In this document: positions 5,777 through 13,394 of the stretch, one piece after another
How positions within the stretch are numbered: the stretch's first letter is position 1
Layout: each line of letters begins with the position of its first letter
Assembly (NCBI GenBank): GCA_964652155.1
Contig: CAZZBK010000124.1
Location: 1-17,826, forward strand
Direction of reading: 5' to 3'
Length of the DNA: 17,826 nt
Source: CAZZBK01 sp964652155
Lineage (GTDB): Bacteria > Planctomycetota > Planctomycetia > Pirellulales > PNKZ01
Program-made: the position numbers and the translations under genes
Notes under the pieces: generated by a model
Seen by the model: only the letters and a program-made list of their open reading frames with translations
The model's database searches: none
What the model was told of the DNA's origin: nothing

Positions 5777-8737
5777 ATGCCGCGACGAATGCTCTGTGTG
5801 ACGACCGTGGCGCTCATGGGTTGGCTCTCGCTTTGTGCGTTGGCGAGCGCGCAGGCTCCAGGGCCCGTGGTGGTGCCCCATAATCAGTCAGCGCCTCCGA
5901 ACGAGCCCCGCTCCCCCGAGGAGGCGGTCAAGCACATGGTGGTCCCGGCGGGGTTCAAGGTCGAGATCGTCGCGGCCGAGCCCGATCTGGTCAACCCGGT
6001 GGCCATGGCCTTCGACGAGCGTGGCCGCATCTGGGTGACCGAGAGCCTCGAGTACCCGAGAGCCTCGGCGGGGCCCGGTCAAGATCGCGTCAAGGTCTTG
6101 GAAGACACCGATGGGGACGGTCGCGCCGACAAGGTGACGGTCTTCGCCGAAGGGCTCAACATCCCCTCGGGCATCGCGGTGGGCTACGGTGGCGTGTGGG
6201 TGGCCAATGCTCCCGACCTCTTGCTGCTGCAAGACACCGACGGTGACGGCAAGGCCGACAAACAGCAGGTCGTCGTCACCGGCTTCGGACGCTACGACAC
6301 TCATGAACTGCCCAACTCGCTTACCTGGGGACCCGACGGCTGGCTCTATGGCCTGAACGGCGTATTTAATCCGTCGAAGATCGAGTATCGGGGCAAGCTG
6401 CACGAGTTCACGTGCGCCATGTTCCGCATCAACCCGCGGACGATGGACTTTGAAGTCTTCTGCGAGGGGACGAGCAACCCCTGGGGCATTGCCTTCGACC
6501 CCAATGGGAGCGCGTTCGTCAGTGCCTGCGTGATCGATCACTTGTGGCACCTCAGCGAGACCGGCTACTACCATCGCCAGGGTGGTCCATATCCGCCGTT
6601 CACCTGGAAGATGGAATCGATCGTTGACTTCAAGCATCAGAAAGCCGCCTACTGCGGCATCCATTACTACGACAGCGACGCGTATCCGGCACCGTACCGT
6701 GACAAGCTGTACATGGGAAACATCCACGGCAATTGCATCAACGTCGACAGCCTGACGCGGCAGGGCTCGACGTACCGCGGCAAGCACGAGAGCGACTTCC
6801 TCTCGGCGAACGACGCTTGGTTCATGCCCATCGTGCAGAAGACGGGCCCCGACGGCTGTCTCTACATTTTGGATTGGTACGATCGGTACCATTGTTACCA
6901 GGACGCGAAGCGCGACCCCGCGGGGATCGACCGCCTGAAGGGGCGATTGTATCGCATCCGCTACCAAGACACGCCCCGAGCGCAGCCGTTTAACCTGGCC
7001 ACCGAGACCGACGAGCAATTGCTCGGGCGGCTCGACAGCCGCAACGGTTTGCTGCGCGAGATCGCGTTGCGGCTGCTTGTCGAGCGGAGCAACGACGCGA
7101 TCGTGCCGGAGCTCAAGGCCACGGTGCTCGACGAGAACGCCGCGCGCAGCCTGCGGCTGCACGCCTTGTGGGCGCTGGTCGGCAAGGTGGACGCCGATTT
7201 TATCCGCGAGTTGGCGCGTCTCGAAGACGCCACGTTTCGCGCCTGGGCGGTGCGTCTGTGCCGCGGTCAGCGTCTCACGCGCGTGATGGCCTCCGACGAG
7301 TCGCCCGACGTGCAGTTGCAACTCGCCGTCGAGTACGGTCGCGCCGGCGACACGACGGCGCTGCTGAACATTTTGACCCGCTTCCCGCACGACCTGCATC
7401 TGGCTCAAGTGACCTGGCGGAACTTGCAGGCGGTGGGCCCCAAGAAGCTCGACATCGACGACCTGACAAAGATCGTCGCCACGCAGCGGCTTGACGCCTC
7501 GCCGGTGTTGCAAGCCGTGCTGCCGCGAATGGTCGACCAGTGGACCAGCATGAGCGAGGGTCGCGCGGCCGCGCAGGCTCTGCTCGCCGCGCTGCTCAAG
7601 TCGCCGGAAAACGTTCGCTCCAAGACGTTTGCCGAGTGCCTCGACATGGTGGCCAACAAGATATTCTCGGGCGAGTTGCCACGGTCCGAGGCCGAGGGCT
7701 TCAACGCCGTGGCCCGCGAGGCAGAGAAGGGACAACCCACGCGCGAGGTCGCGTTCGCAGCGGCAGTGATCGCCGGCGTGGCCCAGGAGCCCACGGCGCT
7801 CGACACGCTATTTCAACTCGTTTCGCGCGAGGGCGAATCGTCGCCGCGCCGCTCGAAAGCTTTCGAGACGCTTGTGGTGGCCGGCGACGAACGGTATCTC
7901 GATCTGGCCGACCGGTTGATCGACGACGGCGCGGTGCCGCTCGATGTGCGGCGGGGCGTCTTGCTGGCGCTGACCCGCTCGCAAGCCGGCGGCGCGGCCC
8001 AACTGCTGATCGCCGAGTACGCGCATCTCGACCCCGAACTGCAACCGCTGGCGATGGAATTGCTCACGCAGCGACCCTCCTGGATTGGCCAATTGCTCCG
8101 CGCGGTCGAGGACAAGGACATCGCGTCGAGCGACGTGAACATCAATCAAATCCAACGACTTGCGAAGTCGAAGGACACGGCCCTGGCCGAGCGAGTGAAG
8201 GCCATTTGGGGCACGGTGCGGACCGAGCGCAACCCGGCCCGGGAACAAATCGTCGCCGAGATGCGCAACGTGCTGTCGGCCAGCAAGGGGGATCCGCACA
8301 AAGGCCTGGCCGTGTTCAGCCGCGTCTGTGGACAGTGTCATAAGATCTATGGTCACGGGCAGGAGGTGGGTCCCGACATCACGGTCAACGGCCGGGCGAG
8401 CATCGAGCAACTGCTGAGCAACTTGTTTGATCCGAGCTTGGTGATTGGCCGCTCGTATCAGGCGTGGACCGTGGTGACGAGCGACGGCCGTACCTTGACC
8501 GGCCTGCTCAGCGAAGACAGCCCACAGCGCGTGGTGCTCAAGACTCAAGGGGGCAAGATCGAGACGATTGCCCGCGGGGACGTGGACGAAATGGAGCAGA
8601 GCAAGCTGTCGATGATGCCCGAGGGGCTCGAAAAGCAACTCAAGCCCGACGAGCTTGCAGACCTGTTTGCCTTTTTGCGTCTTGATAAGCCCCCGGCCGA
8701 CCCGCTGGCGAAACCGTTGCCTGACGTGAAAAAATAG
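5777..8737 (+). CDS. secreted PVC-type dehydrogenase-like protein with C-terminal CxxCH heme domain
   Basis: A 986-aa exported protein of a family characteristic of Planctomycetes and Verrucomicrobia. Signal peptide 1-25 (cleavage near ALASA/QA). An N-terminal beta-propeller-like dehydrogenase domain (about 50-400) begins with VPAGFKVEIVAAEPDLVNPV and carries two acidic loops, DTDGDG at 110-115 and 153-158, that resemble calcium-binding loops. A helical HEAT-like region follows (about 420-800). The C-terminal cytochrome c domain has CGQCH at 851-855 for covalent heme, VGPDI after it, and MMP at 946-948 as candidate distal Met ligand. The biochemical role is not established; an electron-transferring sugar dehydrogenase in the periplasm is the usual inference. 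The start ATG 5777 has GAGGA at 5762-5766 and begins a clean signal peptide; the frame is open further upstream without homology. First gene of the probable three-gene operon. Confidence 0.92.
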   Translation: MPRRMLCVTTVALMGWLSLCALASAQAPGPVVVPHNQSAPPNEPRSPEEAVKHMVVPAGFKVEIVAAEPDLVNPVAMAFDERGRIWVTESLEYPRASAGPGQDRVKVLEDTDGDGRADKVTVFAEGLNIPSGIAVGYGGVWVANAPDLLLLQDTDGDGKADKQQVVVTGFGRYDTHELPNSLTWGPDGWLYGLNGVFNPSKIEYRGKLHEFTCAMFRINPRTMDFEVFCEGTSNPWGIAFDPNGSAFVSACVIDHLWHLSETGYYHRQGGPYPPFTWKMESIVDFKHQKAAYCGIHYYDSDAYPAPYRDKLYMGNIHGNCINVDSLTRQGSTYRGKHESDFLSANDAWFMPIVQKTGPDGCLYILDWYDRYHCYQDAKRDPAGIDRLKGRLYRIRYQDTPRAQPFNLATETDEQLLGRLDSRNGLLREIALRLLVERSNDAIVPELKATVLDENAARSLRLHALWALVGKVDADFIRELARLEDATFRAWAVRLCRGQRLTRVMASDESPDVQLQLAVEYGRAGDTTALLNILTRFPHDLHLAQVTWRNLQAVGPKKLDIDDLTKIVATQRLDASPVLQAVLPRMVDQWTSMSEGRAAAQALLAALLKSPENVRSKTFAECLDMVANKIFSGELPRSEAEGFNAVAREAEKGQPTREVAFAAAVIAGVAQEPTALDTLFQLVSREGESSPRRSKAFETLVVAGDERYLDLADRLIDDGAVPLDVRRGVLLALTRSQAGGAAQLLIAEYAHLDPELQPLAMELLTQRPSWIGQLLRAVEDKDIASSDVNINQIQRLAKSKDTALAERVKAIWGTVRTERNPAREQIVAEMRNVLSASKGDPHKGLAVFSRVCGQCHKIYGHGQEVGPDITVNGRASIEQLLSNLFDPSLVIGRSYQAWTVVTSDGRTLTGLLSEDSPQRVVLKTQGGKIETIARGDVDEMEQSKLSMMPEGLEKQLKPDELADLFAFLRLDKPPADPLAKPLPDVKK

Positions 8738-8835
8738 CGCGAGTCCTGTGCTCTTCGCTGGCTCGCGAAACGCCCGCTGCACGGCTTCAGAAAGCGGAGC
8801 GTTGTTCCTACCCTTACTAACGATCGAGACCGACG

Positions 8836-9759
8836 ATGCGATACGTTTTGCGGACCGTGCTGAGCCTGGTGTTGATAGCGAGCGCGACAGCGGAGGGGCA
8901 ACCGCCCCAGCGTCCCATCCCTGAAATGCCCGCGCCGCAATTCCTGTGGCCCGCCGGAGCGCCGGGTGCCGTTGGCCAAGAAGAGGTCGACAAGCCTGCG
9001 CTCTGGACGTTTCTGCCTCCCAAAGAGAAGGCCAACGGCACGGCGGTCGTCGTGTGCCCTGGGGGCGGCTACGGCGGCTTGGCCATCGGTCACGAAGGGA
9101 AAGACGTGGCCGAGTGGTTCAACTCGCAGGGGGTGGCCGCGTTTGTGCTGCGCTACCGGCTCGGCCCGCGCTATCGTCATCCGACGATGCTGCATGACGT
9201 GCAGCGGGCGCTTCGCACGGTGCGCTCGCAAGCCGCGCACTACAAACTCAGCCCGCAGCGGATTGGCGTCATGGGCTTTTCAGCCGGCGGTCACTTGGCC
9301 TCGACCGTCGCGACCCATTTCGATCGTGGCCAAAGCGCCGCGAGTGACCCGATCGACCAGGCGAGTTGCCGCCCCGACTTTGCCATCCTCTGCTACCCGG
9401 TCATCGCGCTGTCGACCCCTTACGCTCACCTGGGCTCGAAGCGCAATCTGCTCGGCAACGAACCGTCGCAGGAATTGGTCGACAGCCTGTCGAACGAGAA
9501 GATGATCACCAGCGACACGCCGCCGACATTTTTGTTTCACACGAATGAAGACGCCGGCGTGCCCAGCGAGAACAGCGTGCTGTTCTACCTGGGCCTCCGC
9601 GCCGCCAAGGTGCCAGCCGAGTTGCACATCTACGAGCGCGGCCGACACGGTGTCGGCCTGGCGCCGATGGACCCGATCCTGTCGACGTGGAGCGGTCGAT
9701 TGGCCGATTGGCTCAAGGTGCGCGGGCTGCTCGACAAGGCCGCGGACATCGGCCCCTAG
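8836..9759 (+). CDS. secreted alpha/beta-hydrolase, probable carbohydrate esterase
   Basis: A 307-aa exported hydrolase. Signal peptide about 1-19 (MRYVLRTVLSLVLIASATA). The domain starts with LWPAGAPGA, then the oxyanion loop CPGGGYGGLA (GGG 76-78), the nucleophile elbow GFSAGGH with Ser149, the acid candidate Asp239 in TNEDAGVP and the base His271 in GRHGVGLA, so the triad is complete. The family (acetylesterase/BD-FAE-like, often annotated as xylanase or endo-xylanase-like lipase) removes acetyl or feruloyl groups from polysaccharides; the exact substrate is unknown. The ATG at 8836 is preceded only by a weak GAG. It lies 98 nt after the heme protein gene and 45 nt before the next hydrolase, on the same strand. 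Confidence 0.88.
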   Translation: MRYVLRTVLSLVLIASATAEGQPPQRPIPEMPAPQFLWPAGAPGAVGQEEVDKPALWTFLPPKEKANGTAVVVCPGGGYGGLAIGHEGKDVAEWFNSQGVAAFVLRYRLGPRYRHPTMLHDVQRALRTVRSQAAHYKLSPQRIGVMGFSAGGHLASTVATHFDRGQSAASDPIDQASCRPDFAILCYPVIALSTPYAHLGSKRNLLGNEPSQELVDSLSNEKMITSDTPPTFLFHTNEDAGVPSENSVLFYLGLRAAKVPAELHIYERGRHGVGLAPMDPILSTWSGRLADWLKVRGLLDKAADIGP

Positions 9760-9804
9760 CGTGGATACGTGGAAGGTTTGTCATCGTTCGCCTCGAGGTG
9801 TTGC

Positions 9805-11847
9805 ATGATCTTTGCACCGTTGTTGATGGGCTTGGTACTTGGCGCCGATCCGGTCGAAGCCGGTCGCCCCGCTTCGGCGTGGCTCAACGACTGGCTGTTG
9901 AACGACGCCCGCGGGCTGATCGCGCAGCGGAGCGCGGCCTATGAACAGATCAAGACGGCCGCTGACGCACTGGCCTGGCAGGCCGCACGGCGAAAATACC
10001 TGATCGAGCAGATTGGCGGCATTCCGGCAGCCGTGCGTCCGGCGAGCCAAACGGTCGGCACGCTCGACGGCGGCGACTACCTTGTCGAGAAGGTGATCTA
10101 CGAGAGTCGCCCGGGGCACCATGTGACGGCCGTGCTGTATCGCCCCAAGCACGCCAAACCTCCGTTGCCCGCGATGATCATCTGCTGTGGCCATAGTTAC
10201 GATGGCAAGGCGTCGGACGGTTATCAGCGTGTCGGCATTTTGGCCGCGAAGAACGGGCTGGCCGCCCTGTGCTTTGACCCCATCGGGCAAGGGGAGCGCT
10301 ATCAAGTGCTCGAACAGCAAGCCCATCAAGGTCGCGGATCGGCGCAGCGCACCGACGCGCGATTGCGCGTGGTGCAGGAGCTTACGCCCGCTGCCCCGCC
10401 GCAGTACAACCCCGTCGAAGAACACACGCTCGCCGGCATCGGCCCGATACTGCTGGGCACGAACACGGCCCACTATCGTGTCTGGGACGCGATGCGCAGC
10501 GTCGATTATTTGTTGAGCCGCCCGGACATCGACCCGCGACGGATTGGCGTGACGGGCAACTCGGGAGGAGGCACGGAGTCAAGCTACCTGATGGCCCTCG
10601 ACGAGCGGATAGCCGCCGCGGCACCGGGCTGTTTTTTGACTAGTTATCGTCGACTGCTGGAGACCGTTGGTCCCCAAGATGCCGAGCAGAATATCTTCGG
10701 TCAGCTTGCCTTCGGCTTGGATGAGGCCGACTACGTGAACCTCACCGCGCCGCGCCCCGTGAGCATCTTGGCCGCCACGCGCGACGCCACGTTTGATATC
10801 GGGGGGACGTGGGAGTTGTTCCGCGACGCGAAACGATTTTACGCGCGACTGGGATATCCCGAGCGCGTCGACCTCGTCGAGACCGATAATGTACATGGCT
10901 TTACGATCCAACTGCGCGAGGCGGCCGTGCGTTGGATGCGGCGTTGGCTGCTGGGCGTGGACGACGCGGTGGTCGAAGGCGAGTTTCCGATCTTTACACC
11001 GGCGCAACTCCAGTGCACACCCCAGGGGCAAGTCCTGTTGATGCCCGGCGAACGATCGGTGTTTGACCTCAGCCGCGAGCGATCCGAATCATTGGCCATC
11101 GAGCGCAAATCACGTGCCGAGCCCCAGTCACCCGAACAGCGGCGCAGCGCCATTGCCCGGCAGATTGGCATCGTCCCAGCCGCGTTGAGTGCCATTGAGT
11201 CTGCCGCGCCGGGAGACAACGGCGCGGTGTGGCTCAAGCGCGCGGCGCGCGTGCCGCTGCATGTGCGAATGGAGCGTCCCGCGCAAGGCAACGGCGAGTT
11301 GGTCGTGTACCTCACGGCGTCGGGCACGACCGGCAGCGACCGGCAGGCCGAGCCGATCAAATCCTGGCTCGCGGCGAACAAGTCGGTGGCCATCGTCGAT
11401 CTCTCGGGGCTGGGAGCGATGGGCCCCGATACGAAACGGCATTGGGCCACGGGTCTGTTCGGGCCCAGCATTCGCGAGTTCTACACCGCCTATCTCAACG
11501 GCCGTTCGATGGTCGGACTGCGGACAGAAGACATTCTGACCGCCAGCCGTTACTTGTCGCAGCAAGACTCGTTCACCACGGTGCATCTCCACGCCGTCGG
11601 TGTGACGACGATACCGGCCCTGCACGCCGCGGCACTTGAGCCCGGCCGGTTTGCGTCGACCACGCTCGTGCAGTCGATCGAGTCGTGGCACGAGGTGGTG
11701 ACGACCGCGGTCCCCGAGAATCAATTGCTCAATACGGTGCATGGCGCGTTGACGATCTACGATCTGCCCGAGTTGGTCGAATTGGCCGGTGGCAAAACGC
11801 GCGTGCGTCGAGAACAAAATGTCGATGCTCGTGGCCAGAGCCAGTAA
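9805..11847 (+). CDS. secreted tandem alpha/beta-hydrolase (acetylxylan-esterase-like), second domain degenerate
   Basis: A 680-aa exported protein. Signal peptide MIFAPLLMGLVLGADPVEA. The first hydrolase domain (about 80-400) has IICCGHSYDGK, CFDPIGQGERYQ, the elbow GNSGGGTES with Ser253, an acid candidate at Asp327 or Asp331 (AATRDATFD), and His364 in DNVHGFT. It resembles the acetylxylan esterase/prolyl oligopeptidase-like hydrolases of planctomycetes. The C-terminal part (about 480-665) again looks like an alpha/beta-hydrolase: VAIVDLSGLGAMGPDT, GRSMVGLRTEDILTASRYL, then HAVGVTTIPALHAAALEPG (596-614), where a nucleophile elbow is expected but no Ser, Cys or Asp is present. A GTG at 9769 is in frame, but GAGG at 9795-9798 supports the ATG at 9805. 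Third gene of the block; its 3' end faces the SGNH gene, 71 bp away. Confidence 0.82.
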   Translation: MIFAPLLMGLVLGADPVEAGRPASAWLNDWLLNDARGLIAQRSAAYEQIKTAADALAWQAARRKYLIEQIGGIPAAVRPASQTVGTLDGGDYLVEKVIYESRPGHHVTAVLYRPKHAKPPLPAMIICCGHSYDGKASDGYQRVGILAAKNGLAALCFDPIGQGERYQVLEQQAHQGRGSAQRTDARLRVVQELTPAAPPQYNPVEEHTLAGIGPILLGTNTAHYRVWDAMRSVDYLLSRPDIDPRRIGVTGNSGGGTESSYLMALDERIAAAAPGCFLTSYRRLLETVGPQDAEQNIFGQLAFGLDEADYVNLTAPRPVSILAATRDATFDIGGTWELFRDAKRFYARLGYPERVDLVETDNVHGFTIQLREAAVRWMRRWLLGVDDAVVEGEFPIFTPAQLQCTPQGQVLLMPGERSVFDLSRERSESLAIERKSRAEPQSPEQRRSAIARQIGIVPAALSAIESAAPGDNGAVWLKRAARVPLHVRMERPAQGNGELVVYLTASGTTGSDRQAEPIKSWLAANKSVAIVDLSGLGAMGPDTKRHWATGLFGPSIREFYTAYLNGRSMVGLRTEDILTASRYLSQQDSFTTVHLHAVGVTTIPALHAAALEPGRFASTTLVQSIESWHEVVTTAVPENQLLNTVHGALTIYDLPELVELAGGKTRVRREQNVDARGQSQ

Positions 11848-11918
11848 GGTGCCCTCGTGCGGCTTGGTCGCGTCGGAGCGGGGATCGCGGGCGGACGACT
11901 GTGCTCAGGATGAGTGGG

Positions 11919-13091
11919 CTATGGCGACATGCGCCATTTGAGCCAAGCGTAAATCGACTCGGCAATCTGTCGATAGCCCACCGCGTTGGGATGCACGGCG
12001 TTGTTGTTCGGATAGCCGTCGATGGGATCGACATTCAATTGGGTGGGAATGATGAAAATCCGCTCCGCCTCGCGGCCGCCAAAGTGCTTGAGTTGGCGTT
12101 GAACCAGTTGGTGCTGGATCCGTTTCCAGCCCCAACGTGTGTAACGATCCTGATAGTTTGCCGCAAAGGCTTCCTGCCGGGAGTTGGGGGGCGGGGTCAG
12201 GCAGATGGCCAAGTCAGCCTGCGGTGCCGCGCGACGCGACTCGGAGAGCAGCTTGTCGGCTTGCGCAAACACACGGTCCACGCGCTCATCGATCTTGGCT
12301 GGGTCGTCGGGCGACACAGAAAAACAATCGTTGATCCCCAACAAAAACGTCATCACGTTCGGTCGCTGCCCGCCGCAGTGTTGATCAAAATACCGGGCCA
12401 TGTCGAGCTGCGGCTGGCCGCTGGCGTTGACAAACACAAACGGACTACCCTGCAGCCGCTTCGATACGTCGGGCTTCTCAACATGGCGACTCACAAACGC
12501 TTCCCAGGTCCAACCGCCGTAGCCTTCGTGGACCACGCCCGTGGCGGCGCTCGCTGGGCGATGCGTGCCGAGCATCTGCCAGTGAGGATTGCCGGGCTGC
12601 GACAGCAACTTGGCCAACTCGTTGGGATAGATCGTGCCATGCGTCAGGCTGTCTCCCACGATCAACAGCGAAATCTTGCTCCCCTGGCCCGCATCGGCGC
12701 GCACAACATGCAGCGTGCTCGAAGCGGTCGCCAGCGGTTGATTCGACTCGCGCGAATAGATTCGCACGCGCAGGCGTCGCTGAGCGAGGTCTCGCGCCGA
12801 CGGGGTCCAAGTCCAGCGGCGATCGTCGAGTGTTCCCAACGGCAAAGACTGGCCATCCTCGTCAGAGTGGAACTCGAAACGCAGCGGGCCCGGCTGCTGC
12901 TGAAGGATCAGGTTGTCGTAGTAGATGCTCAGCGGCTGACCGACCACCGCATAGCACTGCGGCGGCACGGTGAGTTGCAACTCGGCGGTCGATGATGGGA
13001 CACTCGCTGGATTGAGCTGGGCGGCGAGGCTGCCGGTCCAGAGGAGTGCCACGAGCGTCAGCGCGAGTTCACGACAGAAGGACATGGGCAT
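11919..13091 (-). CDS. secreted SGNH/GDSL hydrolase
   Basis: A 390-aa exported esterase-fold protein. Signal peptide about 1-24 (MPMSFCRELALTLVALLWTG, then SLAA). A beta-rich N-terminal region (30-135) precedes the SGNH domain. Block I is VGDSLTHG with Ser148, block II EGYGGWTWEAF (Gly190/Gly193), block III LLGINDCF with Asn254, and block V NNAVHPNAVGYRQIAESI with His367. The usual catalytic Asp three residues before the His is Asn364 here, so either a Ser-His dyad works or another acid substitutes. Such proteins deacetylate carbohydrates; the substrate is unknown. In-frame ATGs at 13190 and below overlap the promoter candidate and precede a non-signal sequence, so the ATG at 13091 (or 13085) is preferred. 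No clear Shine-Dalgarno site. Convergent with the tandem hydrolase, divergent from the DUF1501 gene. Confidence 0.88.
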   Translation of the reverse strand: MPMSFCRELALTLVALLWTGSLAAQLNPASVPSSTAELQLTVPPQCYAVVGQPLSIYYDNLILQQQPGPLRFEFHSDEDGQSLPLGTLDDRRWTWTPSARDLAQRRLRVRIYSRESNQPLATASSTLHVVRADAGQGSKISLLIVGDSLTHGTIYPNELAKLLSQPGNPHWQMLGTHRPASAATGVVHEGYGGWTWEAFVSRHVEKPDVSKRLQGSPFVFVNASGQPQLDMARYFDQHCGGQRPNVMTFLLGINDCFSVSPDDPAKIDERVDRVFAQADKLLSESRRAAPQADLAICLTPPPNSRQEAFAANYQDRYTRWGWKRIQHQLVQRQLKHFGGREAERIFIIPTQLNVDPIDGYPNNNAVHPNAVGYRQIAESIYAWLKWRMSP

Positions 13092-13161
13092 GGCTTGAGT
13101 TGGACCGATGGTGGAGTGCGAACAGCGGGGATGAACCCCGAGCAACATGGGTGCGGACGCC

Positions 13162-13190
13162 AGCATAGGTACTCGACCGATGCTCATCAA
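13162..13190 (-). promoter_or_regulatory. candidate promoter of the SGNH hydrolase gene
   Basis: On the minus strand TTGATG (13185-13190) and TATGCT (13162-13167) are separated by exactly 17 nt; each matches 4 of 6 consensus bases. It would start transcription near 13155 and give a leader of about 65 nt to the ATG at 13091, which supports the shorter protein start. Confidence 0.4.
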
Positions 13191-13258
13191 TAAGTCTTGA
13201 TCGACGGCCTGAATTGACCGATACTACTCTTAGCGCCTATCCTCAAACCGAAACGCGA

Positions 13259-13312
13259 GGGGGACAGCCCCCATTTGCTTCGCAGACTTCGCAAATTTGG
13301 GATAGTCTCCGT
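13259..13312. repeat. imperfect palindromic repeat with GGGGG-ACAG-CCCCC hairpin
   Basis: GGGGG (13259-13263), ACAG, CCCCC (13268-13272) is a perfect 5-bp hairpin. ATTTGC (13273-13278) pairs with GCAAAT (13291-13296), and the right end GGGATAGTCTCC is a degenerate counterpart of the left end. The whole is an imperfect inverted repeat of about 54 bp. A related word lies at 5642-5654. Dispersed family is inferred from two occurrences only. Confidence 0.55.
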
Positions 13313-13394
13313 TGGTATGAGGATCGGCTCCTTTGGGAGCTTTCACGAGTTCCAGCCCACCGTAACGCACCTGCCTATTGTAGAGTCCTTCAGC

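Larger units (their letters stand above)
13092..13394. other. divergent intergenic region between SGNH and DUF1501 genes
   Basis: 303 bp without a gene. It holds a minus-strand promoter candidate (13162-13190) and an imperfect palindromic repeat (13259-13312). The open frame that continues upstream of the DUF1501 start through this region has no signal or family resemblance. I see no promoter for the DUF1501 gene that I would defend. Confidence 0.5.

Noticed and set aside
5888..7735. 615-codon minus-strand frame opposite the PVC heme protein
   Set aside because: Antisense shadow; the plus-strand gene has clear signal peptide, domains and CxxCH motif.
13092..13190. Longer ATG start for the SGNH hydrolase
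   Set aside because: It would place 33 non-signal residues before a clean signal peptide and overlaps a promoter-like pair.
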